From positions 1 to 6,748 of the forward strand of contig JAITTH010000139.1 of assembly GCA_031287295.1 (NCBI GenBank): a stretch of 6,748 nt of DNA, in the 5' to 3' direction. Under the pieces are notes generated by a model, which did not search any database, was not told the DNA's origin, and saw only the letters and a program-made list of their open reading frames with translations. The DNA is from Eubacteriales Family XIII. Incertae Sedis bacterium (GTDB lineage: Bacteria > Bacillota > Clostridia > Peptostreptococcales > Anaerovoracaceae). Positions 1 through 6,383 of the stretch are shown here, piece by piece. A program made the position numbers and the translations under genes. The stretch's first letter is position 1; the number at the start of each line of letters is the position of its first letter.

Positions 1-1299
1 CTCAGCTACACCATCCGGGGCGCGGCGGTAATAGAGCATTCGCCAATAGGATGTTCCCTGCCTGCGCCGACGGCCGTGGGCATTGGCGTTGCCGTAGCTT
101 CGCGGGGTCTTCCTCCGCAAGGTGTAAACGTCATAAGCACAAATATCATGGAAGAAGAAACCGTATACGGAGGTGCCGAAAAACTCCGCGATACGATTCG
201 TGAAGCCTTCGATCGTTTCGAACCGACGGCTATTTTTGTACAATCTTCCTGCGCTGCCGGCATCATCGGCGACGACATTGAATCGGTAACAGACGAAATG
301 CAAGAAGAACTGGGCATTCCGGTTGTGCCGGTTTTTTGCGAAGGGTTTAAATCGCGCATTTGGTCGTCCGGATTCGACGCTTCCTTCCATGGAATTCTTC
401 GCAAAATCGTAGGGCAGCCGAGAAAGAAGCGTCCGGATCTGGTAAACGTTTTCAATTTTGAGGGCACCGATACCTTTTCGCCCTTGCTTGCAAAATTGGG
501 GTTGCGTGTAAATTACGTTGTTCCCCTTGCCGATATCGAGCAACTCAAACAGCTTTCAGAGGCGGCTTGTACGGCACATATCTGCGAAACACTCGCGACC
601 TATCCGGCAAAAGCTTTGGAGCAAGAGTATGGCGTTCCGGAGGTGAAGTCGCCCCCACCCTTTGGCATTGGATGGACAGATGCGTGGATTCGTGAAATTG
701 CACGACTCACTCAAAAGGAAGAGGCTGCAGAAAGTCTGATTGCATCCGAACACGAGCGCATTGCGCCAAAACTCGCGGAGATGAAAGAGCGGCTGAAAGG
801 CAAGAGTGTCTATATATTTGCCGGCGATTCTTACGCACACAGCATCGCAAATATGCTGCTCGACCTCGGGCTAAATCTGCTTGGCATTACAACCCTCCAT
901 CACGATCAGACAACAGACGCGGGTGTCGATGAAACCGACAGCCTTGGGAAGCTTGTTGCGGCAAAGGGAGATGTGGATAATTTTTCGGTGTGTAACAAAC
1001 AGCCCTATCAGGTACATAAAATTTTAAGCAGACTAAAACCGGACATTCTCATTACACGGCATATGAATATGTCTGTGCTTGGCGCAAAGCTCGGCATCCC
1101 AACCATCAACGACGGGGATGTAAATGTTAGTGTCGGCTATGATGGTCTTATTATGTTGGGAGAGCGAATTCTTCAGGCATATCGAACGAGAAGAATTTTC
1201 GAAACCATTTCGCAGCATTACGAATGTCCTTATACAGACTGGTGGCTTTCAGAACCGGATCCGTACTATTTTGAAGGCACGCAGGGAGGACAGTTTTAA
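1..1299 (+). CDS. Nitrogenase-like component 1 alpha subunit (NifD/NifE-type), 5' partial
   Basis: The reading frame is open from base 1 and ends at TAA 1297-1299, giving 432 visible residues; the true start lies before the window. Residues are numbered from the first visible codon. The motif HSPIGCS (Cys18) matches the P-cluster cysteine region of NifD (HGPVGC, Cys88). VYGGAEKL follows, then QSSCAAGIIGDD (Cys84), matching SECPIGLIGDD (Cys154). The 66-residue spacing is the same as in Azotobacter NifD, and CEGF (Cys113) lies 29 residues further on, as does NifD Cys183. The fold is thus the nitrogenase component 1 alpha/E type. By ungapped eye alignment, NifD Arg96, Gln191 and His195 correspond to Val26, Trp121 and Phe125. 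I find no match for cofactor ligands Cys275 and His442. It is therefore probably not a dinitrogenase. It should pair with the next gene and take electrons from a NifH-like protein, not visible here. A NifE-like scaffold role remains possible. Confidence 0.93.
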   Translation, partial: LSYTIRGAAVIEHSPIGCSLPAPTAVGIGVAVASRGLPPQGVNVISTNIMEEETVYGGAEKLRDTIREAFDRFEPTAIFVQSSCAAGIIGDDIESVTDEMQEELGIPVVPVFCEGFKSRIWSSGFDASFHGILRKIVGQPRKKRPDLVNVFNFEGTDTFSPLLAKLGLRVNYVVPLADIEQLKQLSEAACTAHICETLATYPAKALEQEYGVPEVKSPPPFGIGWTDAWIREIARLTQKEEAAESLIASEHERIAPKLAEMKERLKGKSVYIFAGDSYAHSIANMLLDLGLNLLGITTLHHDQTTDAGVDETDSLGKLVAAKGDVDNFSVCNKQPYQVHKILSRLKPDILITRHMNMSVLGAKLGIPTINDGDVNVSVGYDGLIMLGERILQAYRTRRIFETISQHYECPYTDWWLSEPDPYYFEGTQGGQF

Positions 1300-2678
1300 T
1301 GAGCGGAATCATAGAACAACCAAGATTTTCATGTGCTCTTGCGGCACAACAGACCGTGCTTGCCATTCCACGCGCACTTCCCATTTCGCATTCGGGACCG
1401 GGATGTGTCGGCAAGACATTTGCCTTCTCGGCGACAGGTGCCGGATTTCAAGGTGAGGGCTATGGCGGTGGCAGCACAGTAAGCTGTACAAATTCCAACG
1501 AACAAGATGTTGTTTTTGGCGGAGAAGACAAGCTCGCAGGATTCATTGATGGCGCAATGAAAGTCCTGAAAGGCGATCTTTACGTGGCGCTTTCCGGATG
1601 TACTTCCGGCATTGTGGGCGATGATGTGGAGCAAGTTTCGCGAACATTTGCCGCAGACGGTTTTCCTGTCGTAGGTGCAGAGACATCCGGCTTTAAGGGA
1701 AACAGTTATGTGGGACATGAGATTGTCTTGCGCGCCATCATCGAACAATTTGTGGGTGATATCGACCCGCAGGTTCGCCACGGTCTCGTCAATGTCTTTT
1801 CTGTTGTTCCCCCGCAGCATCCCACATGGAGAGGCGATTTGGAAGAAATCAAACGCCTTCTTACCCTGCTTGGGTTTGAAGTGAATATCTTATTTGGGAA
1901 GGGGAGCGCAGGCATTTCAGAGTGGAAAGATATTCCGAATGCACAGTTTAACCTGCTTCTTTCCTCGTGGGTCGGGCTCGATACCGTGCGTCTGCTTGAA
2001 GAAAAATATGGAACACCGTATCTGCACCTTCCTTATATGCCGATCGGGGCGGCACTGACAAGCAAAGCTCTTCGCGAAATCAGCGCGTTTGCCGGGTTGG
2101 ATTCCGAAAAAACAGAAGAAATCATTGCAAAGGAAGAAGCCCATTTCTACGACTACTTTGTCTCGTGTGCGGATTTTATCGCCGATTTTCGGAACAGCAT
2201 TCCGTTCGAACTGTACATTGTTGCCGATAGCTCCTATGCCCTCGGTGCGGCGGCATACCTAAGCGGAGAACTTGGATTTGTTCCCGAGGGAATCTACATT
2301 ACAGACGATGCAGACCCGCTGCTTCACCAAGATATCAAAGCGGCAGCAGACGCGCTCATTCCGGCATCAGCACGCGAAGGAAGTGCAAACGAAAGTGAAG
2401 AAATGATCCTTTTCGATTCCGATGGCGGAATGGTTCAGCGCAACATAAGGAAAAGGCTTGGACAGTCCAAAAAGGCCCTCTTCCTCGCTAGCACGTGGGA
2501 AGATTTTCTTGCGAAGGAGACGGGTAATCTCTCCGTACATTTTAGCCTTCCGATTAACAACGATGTGCTCATTACACGCAGTTTTGCAGGGTACAACGGC
2601 GGGCTGCGACTTATGGAAGAAATCCTTGCGGGCATTTTCCGCAAAGGCGATATTTCGGGAACGACACTCACGCGATAG
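1299..2678 (+). CDS. Nitrogenase-like component 1 beta subunit (NifK/NifN-type)
   Basis: This 459-residue protein starts at ATG 1299-1301, overlapping the stop of the alpha gene by one base (TAATG), with a strong Shine-Dalgarno GGGAGGA at 1284-1290; the two are very likely translationally coupled. FSCALAA (Cys12), SGPGC (Cys36) and SGCTSGIVGDD (Cys101) match the three NifK P-cluster cysteines (Cys70, Cys95, Cys153), and VFGGEDKL is the usual nitrogenase-family motif. The N-terminus is short: only 11 residues precede the first cysteine against 69 in Azotobacter NifK, as in compact members such as NifN and other nitrogenase-like proteins. Cys63 in VSCTNSNEQD also has a counterpart in NifK. Together with the upstream subunit it should form an alpha2beta2 heterotetramer carrying a P-cluster-like Fe-S cluster at the interface. 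The C-terminal third (from about residue 300) has the Rossmann-like pattern of the family. The substrate cannot be read from the sequence. Confidence 0.93.
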   Translation: MSGIIEQPRFSCALAAQQTVLAIPRALPISHSGPGCVGKTFAFSATGAGFQGEGYGGGSTVSCTNSNEQDVVFGGEDKLAGFIDGAMKVLKGDLYVALSGCTSGIVGDDVEQVSRTFAADGFPVVGAETSGFKGNSYVGHEIVLRAIIEQFVGDIDPQVRHGLVNVFSVVPPQHPTWRGDLEEIKRLLTLLGFEVNILFGKGSAGISEWKDIPNAQFNLLLSSWVGLDTVRLLEEKYGTPYLHLPYMPIGAALTSKALREISAFAGLDSEKTEEIIAKEEAHFYDYFVSCADFIADFRNSIPFELYIVADSSYALGAAAYLSGELGFVPEGIYITDDADPLLHQDIKAAADALIPASAREGSANESEEMILFDSDGGMVQRNIRKRLGQSKKALFLASTWEDFLAKETGNLSVHFSLPINNDVLITRSFAGYNGGLRLMEEILAGIFRKGDISGTTLTR

Positions 2679-2695
2679 CAACGAGGTATTTGTGA

Positions 2696-2710
2696 TGCTG
2701 AGAATCAGCA
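2696..2710 (+). other. Small perfect hairpin between the nitrogenase-like beta gene and the NifX-like gene
   Basis: TGCTGA (2696-2701) and TCAGCA (2705-2710) are perfect inverted repeats around a GAA loop in the 45-nt intercistronic gap. No T-run follows, so it is not an intrinsic terminator. It could modestly affect mRNA stability or translation of the next gene, whose Shine-Dalgarno GGAG begins at 2715. A 6-bp stem can arise by chance, so a role is unproven. Confidence 0.3.
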
Positions 2711-2723
2711 GAATGGAGCAAAA

Positions 2724-3140
2724 ATGACGTATCGGGTTGCGGTTACAACGACAGATGGGGAAAATGTGAATCTGCATTTCGGACAAGCACGAAAATTTAC
2801 AATTGTTGAAGTGAATCAAAAAACGGGCGAATATTCCCTAACAGAGACACGTATTTTTGAGGCAGGTGAGCATACGGCACATGCTTCCGCTCCGGGTTTT
2901 TCCGAATCTTGCGGTTGCGCAAACGCTTCGGCGGTGGAAGGGCTTGTCGAACTGATTTCAGATTGCGACTACCTCTTAACGACACGTATCGGCAATAAGC
3001 CACATCGTGTGCTCCTCAGAAACGGCGTGGCAACGCTTGAAACCGATGTGCCGATTTCGTTGGCGATTGAAAAGTTAACCACCTATTTGAACAAGCAGGC
3101 GGCACGGAGGGGTTCCGATGACAACGCAGTATTATCCTGA
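2724..3140 (+). CDS. NifX/NifB-C-terminal-like iron-molybdenum cofactor-binding family protein
   Basis: This 138-residue protein belongs to the dinitrogenase iron-molybdenum cofactor-binding family (NifX, NafY core, NifY, the C-terminus of NifB). It opens with the family's beta-strand and hallmark: VAVTT at residues 5-9 and HFGQARKFTIVEV at 18-30. The later LLTTRIGNKPHRVLL and the terminal IEKLTTYL helix also fit. In nitrogenase systems such proteins bind or carry NifB-co or FeMo-co on the way to the component 1 protein. His50, His53, Cys63, Cys65 (CGC) and Cys81 are candidate metal-cluster ligands, as is His18. The start at 2724 is supported by GGAG at 2715-2718. The gene lies directly after the alpha/beta pair and its 3' end overlaps the next gene by 23 nt, implying a cofactor-delivery or protection role in this pathway. 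The exact cargo cluster is inference. Confidence 0.88.
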   Translation: MTYRVAVTTTDGENVNLHFGQARKFTIVEVNQKTGEYSLTETRIFEAGEHTAHASAPGFSESCGCANASAVEGLVELISDCDYLLTTRIGNKPHRVLLRNGVATLETDVPISLAIEKLTTYLNKQAARRGSDDNAVLS

Positions 3141-4677
3141 TTTCTTTAATGATGTTTTCGGGCCCATCATGCAGCCCGGATCGTCGGGCGGGTTTGCAGG
3201 CATGGCACGAATCGGTAATATCGCAAGAGATCTTGCCGGAGGCGATTTGTCACACGTTTCTTTTCAGTTTCGTGATCCAAACAAAACGCTTGCACCCTAT
3301 TTTAATTTCATGTCGGACCGCGGTCTTCTTGGCGGTCTGCTTGGTTTTTTACCGGATGACGAAAGACTTTTTGATGCCTATGCCCATGCCGAAAAGGCAG
3401 GCGTAACGTACGATTTCGGATTTGCCGAAATGTCTGTCGAGAATCCGGAAAGTCTCGTTGCGATTGTTACGCGTCGCGATGGAAGCACAGGCAGCCTCGT
3501 TGCATCTTCTGTCGGTGGCGGAATGGTGGTTGTGCATGAAGTAAACGGATTTCCGCTCACATGGAAAGGCGATACCTTCGCACTTATTTCCGAAGAACTT
3601 TCGCTCGAGCAGGCAAAAGAAAAATATGCGGAAAAAGCCATTCGCATACTGCCACTTGCGCAGAAAGCTCGTCATGCCACAGCGATACTTGCGGAATTTT
3701 CGGAATTCCCGCAGCGCCCAAAGGACGATCGAAGTACCGTGCTCCGTCCGGTTCTTCCCGTTGTCACGCAAAAGGACAAGCGCCCCCAATTGTTCCGAAC
3801 CATGGAAGAATGGCGTGCCGCTGCCGATTCAAGAGGAATTTCATTTGCAGAGGCAGCGATTGAATACGAAATTTCCTCCTCCGGCTTGTCGCGCACGGAA
3901 ATATTGGAAAAATTCGAAGAGATTGCGGCGGTTCTGGAGGGTCAGATTCACGCGTTGGAAAAAATGGGATATGAAAACGCGACAGACACGCCAAATCTTC
4001 CTATTTATGGAAAGCTGTGGAATCGTTATACAACAAAAAGAGAAATCATTTCGGACAATCTTACGGCGCATATCATACGGCACGCCATGTCCACAAACGC
4101 AAAAATTCCCGGGGTTAAAATCGTCCCGGCACCGATGGGCACGGGTGGAGGATATTTATTTTCTGCGCTGGACGCCGTTCGTGAAAAAATAGGTGCAACG
4201 CATGAACAACTGATCGAAGCCCTTCTTGTTGCAGCAGGACTCGGTGCAATTGCCTTTACCTATTCCAATTGCAGCGGGCACGATGGATGTACTGCGGAAA
4301 GCGGTATTTGCTGTGCGATGGCAGCGGGTGCAACATGTTATCTTGCGGGAGGCGATGCGGTTGCGGTAGAGAATGCGGCATCCATGGCGTTGCAATCCAA
4401 TTTGGGCATACCCTGCGATTTTATTCCGGGCGGTTTAGAGTTCCCGTGTATTACGCGAACGATTCGTGCTGCCGTCACGGCTCCGCTTTATGCAGATCTT
4501 GCACTCTCGGGAATGGATGCACTGATTCCCTATCACGAAGTGCTGCAATCGATAGCATCAACCAGAAACGCATTGGGCAGTGATAATATTTGCGGTCAAG
4601 ATTGTGGCATCTGTCAAACGCCTACGGCGAAGCAAATCATGGCATCGTACGAGGCGACAATCATAGCAAAATCGTAG
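3118..4677 (+). CDS. Divergent iron-sulfur L-serine dehydratase family protein (beta-alpha fusion)
   Basis: This 519-residue protein has a serine dehydratase beta-type domain (about 1-160; GPIM at 15-18, ARIG at 30-33, VGGGMVVVHEVNGF) followed by an alpha-type domain (about 225-519). Canonical members beta-eliminate L-serine to pyruvate and ammonia with a [4Fe-4S] cluster; relatives desulfurate cysteine. Cluster cysteines are Cys391 (DGCTAESG), Cys433 (PCDF) and Cys444 (EFPC), with 42- and 11-residue spacings identical to E. coli SdaA. Unusually, SSSHT is replaced by SSGGF (residues 22-26), the GHGTD region reads NFMSD (63-67), losing the His proposed as catalytic base, and the PTAGxCG loop reads PMGTGGG (339-345). 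The C-terminus is Cys-rich (Cys492, Cys496, Cys499). No ACT domain is evident. The start at 3118 follows GGAGGGG at 3106-3112 and lies inside the NifX-like gene. Substrate is probably not serine; a modified or sulfur-containing amino acid is a reasonable guess. Confidence 0.88.
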   Translation: MTTQYYPDFFNDVFGPIMQPGSSGGFAGMARIGNIARDLAGGDLSHVSFQFRDPNKTLAPYFNFMSDRGLLGGLLGFLPDDERLFDAYAHAEKAGVTYDFGFAEMSVENPESLVAIVTRRDGSTGSLVASSVGGGMVVVHEVNGFPLTWKGDTFALISEELSLEQAKEKYAEKAIRILPLAQKARHATAILAEFSEFPQRPKDDRSTVLRPVLPVVTQKDKRPQLFRTMEEWRAAADSRGISFAEAAIEYEISSSGLSRTEILEKFEEIAAVLEGQIHALEKMGYENATDTPNLPIYGKLWNRYTTKREIISDNLTAHIIRHAMSTNAKIPGVKIVPAPMGTGGGYLFSALDAVREKIGATHEQLIEALLVAAGLGAIAFTYSNCSGHDGCTAESGICCAMAAGATCYLAGGDAVAVENAASMALQSNLGIPCDFIPGGLEFPCITRTIRAAVTAPLYADLALSGMDALIPYHEVLQSIASTRNALGSDNICGQDCGICQTPTAKQIMASYEATIIAKS

Positions 4678-4707
4678 CATATTAAAAGGAAGAGAAAGGA
4701 AAGGAAA

Positions 4708-5595
4708 ATGAAAAAGAACATCAAGCTCACCGCATTGATTTTATCAATTGCTCTGATTGCATCCTTGATGCTTACAGGTTGCGGAGAAAAGAAGGCGGAA
4801 GGCACAGATAAAAATGCCGAATCAGAAACTGAAGTTACAACGCTTGTCGTCGGGTGGGTTGGAAACGGAAAGCCGATTACTTATCTCGGAGACGACGGAG
4901 AACCAACGGGTGTCGATATTGAGGCGTTAAAGCTCGTCGATGAGCTTTTGCCTGAGTATGAATTCGATTTCCAAATGTTGGAGCAACCGGCAGTCTTTGC
5001 AGGACTCGAAACAGGCAAGGTAGACATTGCCACAACCAACAGCTTCTACACAAAAGAGCGTGACGAAAAATATCTCTTCCCCGAAGAATTCCTGGGGATG
5101 AACATTGAAGGTCTCGTCATCAACAAAAAGTACGCCGATAAGGTGACCAGTCTTGAAGATGCGGCATCACAGGGGCTCAAGTTGTCGCCGTTCTTGGCGG
5201 GAGACGGAAATGTCTATGTTGTTGAACAATATAACAACGCACATCCGGACAATCAAATAACGATGGAGCTCTCAGACAACCCGGACATCTTCATTCAGCA
5301 ATTCGCAATGATCGCAGAAGGACGATACGATTACGGGGTCATTCCCAAACAGTATTGGGAAACGCTTGTAAAAGATGAGAATGCGGATTTACATGAATAT
5401 GCCAAAGACCTTGAGTATATTGAATTTGGTGCGGTTCGTACGTGGGCCATTTTCGCGGATGGAAATGAAAAAGCGGCGGCTGCCTTTGACAAGGCCGTGA
5501 AACAGCTGAAAGAAGAAGGAAAATTGAGCGAACTTGCCATTCAGTTCATCGGATATGATACGTGGGCCTATGTAGACACGCCAAATATGTACTAA
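4708..5595 (+). CDS. ABC transporter solute-binding lipoprotein, amino-acid type (family 3)
   Basis: This 295-residue protein has a lipoprotein signal: basic MKKNIK, a hydrophobic stretch, then lipobox LTGC with Cys25 as the lipidated residue, followed by a charged linker to about residue 45. The mature part is a bacterial extracellular solute-binding protein of family 3: PITYLGDDGEPTGVDIE (56-72) is the N-terminal ligand-lobe motif, and YTKERDEKYLF (114-124) matches the conserved T-x-x-R segment, whose Arg usually binds the ligand carboxylate. It would capture a polar amino acid or similar compound outside the membrane and deliver it to the permeases encoded next. The start follows purine-rich AAAGGAAAGGA, 30 nt after the dehydratase-like gene, with no terminator between, suggesting shared transcription. 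The ligand cannot be deduced; the context suggests the substrate of the enzymes upstream. Cystine/cysteine and S-alkyl-cysteine binding proteins belong to this family. Confidence 0.9.
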   Translation: MKKNIKLTALILSIALIASLMLTGCGEKKAEGTDKNAESETEVTTLVVGWVGNGKPITYLGDDGEPTGVDIEALKLVDELLPEYEFDFQMLEQPAVFAGLETGKVDIATTNSFYTKERDEKYLFPEEFLGMNIEGLVINKKYADKVTSLEDAASQGLKLSPFLAGDGNVYVVEQYNNAHPDNQITMELSDNPDIFIQQFAMIAEGRYDYGVIPKQYWETLVKDENADLHEYAKDLEYIEFGAVRTWAIFADGNEKAAAAFDKAVKQLKEEGKLSELAIQFIGYDTWAYVDTPNMY

Positions 5596-5633
5596 TGATT
5601 CAAAAGCAAACGATTCAACGGTAGGATAAGAGA

Positions 5634-6383
5634 ATGCAAGGGATTTCGTTCGAAAAGACAACAGAATTTATGGCACAGATGTTGCCGTACCTGTGGGTAA
5701 CGTTCCAGTACGTGCTGCTGTCCTTATTTTTCGGCGGAATCCTTGCATTTGCACTCACGCTGATGAAACTTTCGGGAAGCCGAGTCCTCCGTGCCATTGC
5801 CTACGCCTACACTACGGTACTGCGCTGCCTCCCGTCCGTCACATTGCTTTTTCTTGTGTATTTTTTGCTGCCGGCATTGTTTCGCACTTATTTGGGCATC
5901 AATTTAAACGGATACAGCGTTATGTTGTTCGTTGTCGTGACATTTTCGATGTTCCTCGGCGCATTTCTTTCGGAAGTCATGCGCGCATCGTATTTGGCAG
6001 TTTCGAAAGAACAACGTGAAGCGGCTCTCAGCATCGGGTTAACCGGCGCACAGACGTTTCGGCGTATCATTCTCCCTCAGGCATTTTATTATTCGATTCC
6101 AAACCTGGGCAACACCGTAATCTATTTAATGAAAGATGGTGCACTTGGGTTTACCATCGGATTTGTGGACTTGATGGGCAAGGCATATCTTTTGAATTCA
6201 AATACCTATGGCACGCACGTAATGGATATCTATTTGGGTGTCGCGCTGATTTATTGGGTGTCATCCGCGCTGATCGAATTCGGATTTCATCGTCTGGAAA
6301 AACGATTCAGCATTTTGAAAAGCAACAAAAAACGTCGTTTTCTTTCGTGTAATGCAGAAGGAGCGGTGCGTTTTGAATCTTGA
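5634..6383 (+). CDS. Amino-acid ABC transporter permease (HisM/GlnP type)
   Basis: This 249-residue inner-membrane protein has several hydrophobic segments (approximately 20-44, 55-80, 94-114, 150-175 and 205-222). The signature of polar-amino-acid permeases is present: R-C-L-P at 64-67, where most members have RGTP, and the cytoplasmic EAA loop REAALSIGLTGAQTF with ILPQA at 146-150, the docking site for the transporter ATPase. It forms the pore together with the second permease encoded next. It lies 38 nt after the binding-protein gene, with AGGA at 5623-5626 seven bases before the ATG. The C-terminal tail after about residue 226 is unusually basic and extends past the last membrane segment; its 3' end overlaps the next gene by 11 nt. 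The family is secure; substrate specificity is not. Confidence 0.93.
   Translation: MQGISFEKTTEFMAQMLPYLWVTFQYVLLSLFFGGILAFALTLMKLSGSRVLRAIAYAYTTVLRCLPSVTLLFLVYFLLPALFRTYLGINLNGYSVMLFVVVTFSMFLGAFLSEVMRASYLAVSKEQREAALSIGLTGAQTFRRIILPQAFYYSIPNLGNTVIYLMKDGALGFTIGFVDLMGKAYLLNSNTYGTHVMDIYLGVALIYWVSSALIEFGFHRLEKRFSILKSNKKRRFLSCNAEGAVRFES
6357..6363 (+). promoter_or_regulatory. Shine-Dalgarno GAAGGAG setting a TTG start for the second permease
   Basis: GAAGGAG lies nine bases before TTG 6373, the first plausible start in the second permease frame. The next in-frame ATG falls inside the RSTP-motif segment and would remove the first membrane span. This site therefore decides the start. Confidence 0.7.

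Noticed and set aside
76..78. GTG as the start of the alpha subunit
   Set aside because: The frame is open to base 1 and the codons before it encode the conserved HSPIGCS motif, so the gene begins before the window.
6..467. 153-codon open frame on the minus strand
   Set aside because: It is antisense to the conserved P-cluster region of the alpha subunit and has Ser/Pro/Arg-rich shadow composition.
1329..1820. 163-codon open frame on the minus strand
   Set aside because: It lies opposite the well-conserved beta-subunit coding sequence and shows no recognisable domain; it is a shadow frame.
1..2678. True nitrogen-fixing NifDK
   Set aside because: NifD cofactor ligands and the catalytic His195 position are not matched, and no nifE, nifN or nifB gene is seen nearby.
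1..2678. Direct naming as methylthio-alkane reductase MarDK
   Set aside because: I cannot show orthology by eye, and the dehydratase-like and NifX-like neighbours are not part of the Mar cluster as I know it.
2696..2710. Intrinsic terminator
   Set aside because: The stem is only 6 bp and no T-run follows; the next gene continues on the same strand.
3626..4192. 188-codon open frame on the plus strand in another frame
   Set aside because: It lies inside the dehydratase-like gene, has a basic, low-plausibility composition and no motif.
5597..5618. Direct repeat GATTCAA twice in the gap before the first permease
   Set aside because: Seven bases repeated once in an A-rich 38-nt gap is within chance, and there is no symmetry or promoter nearby to suggest an operator.
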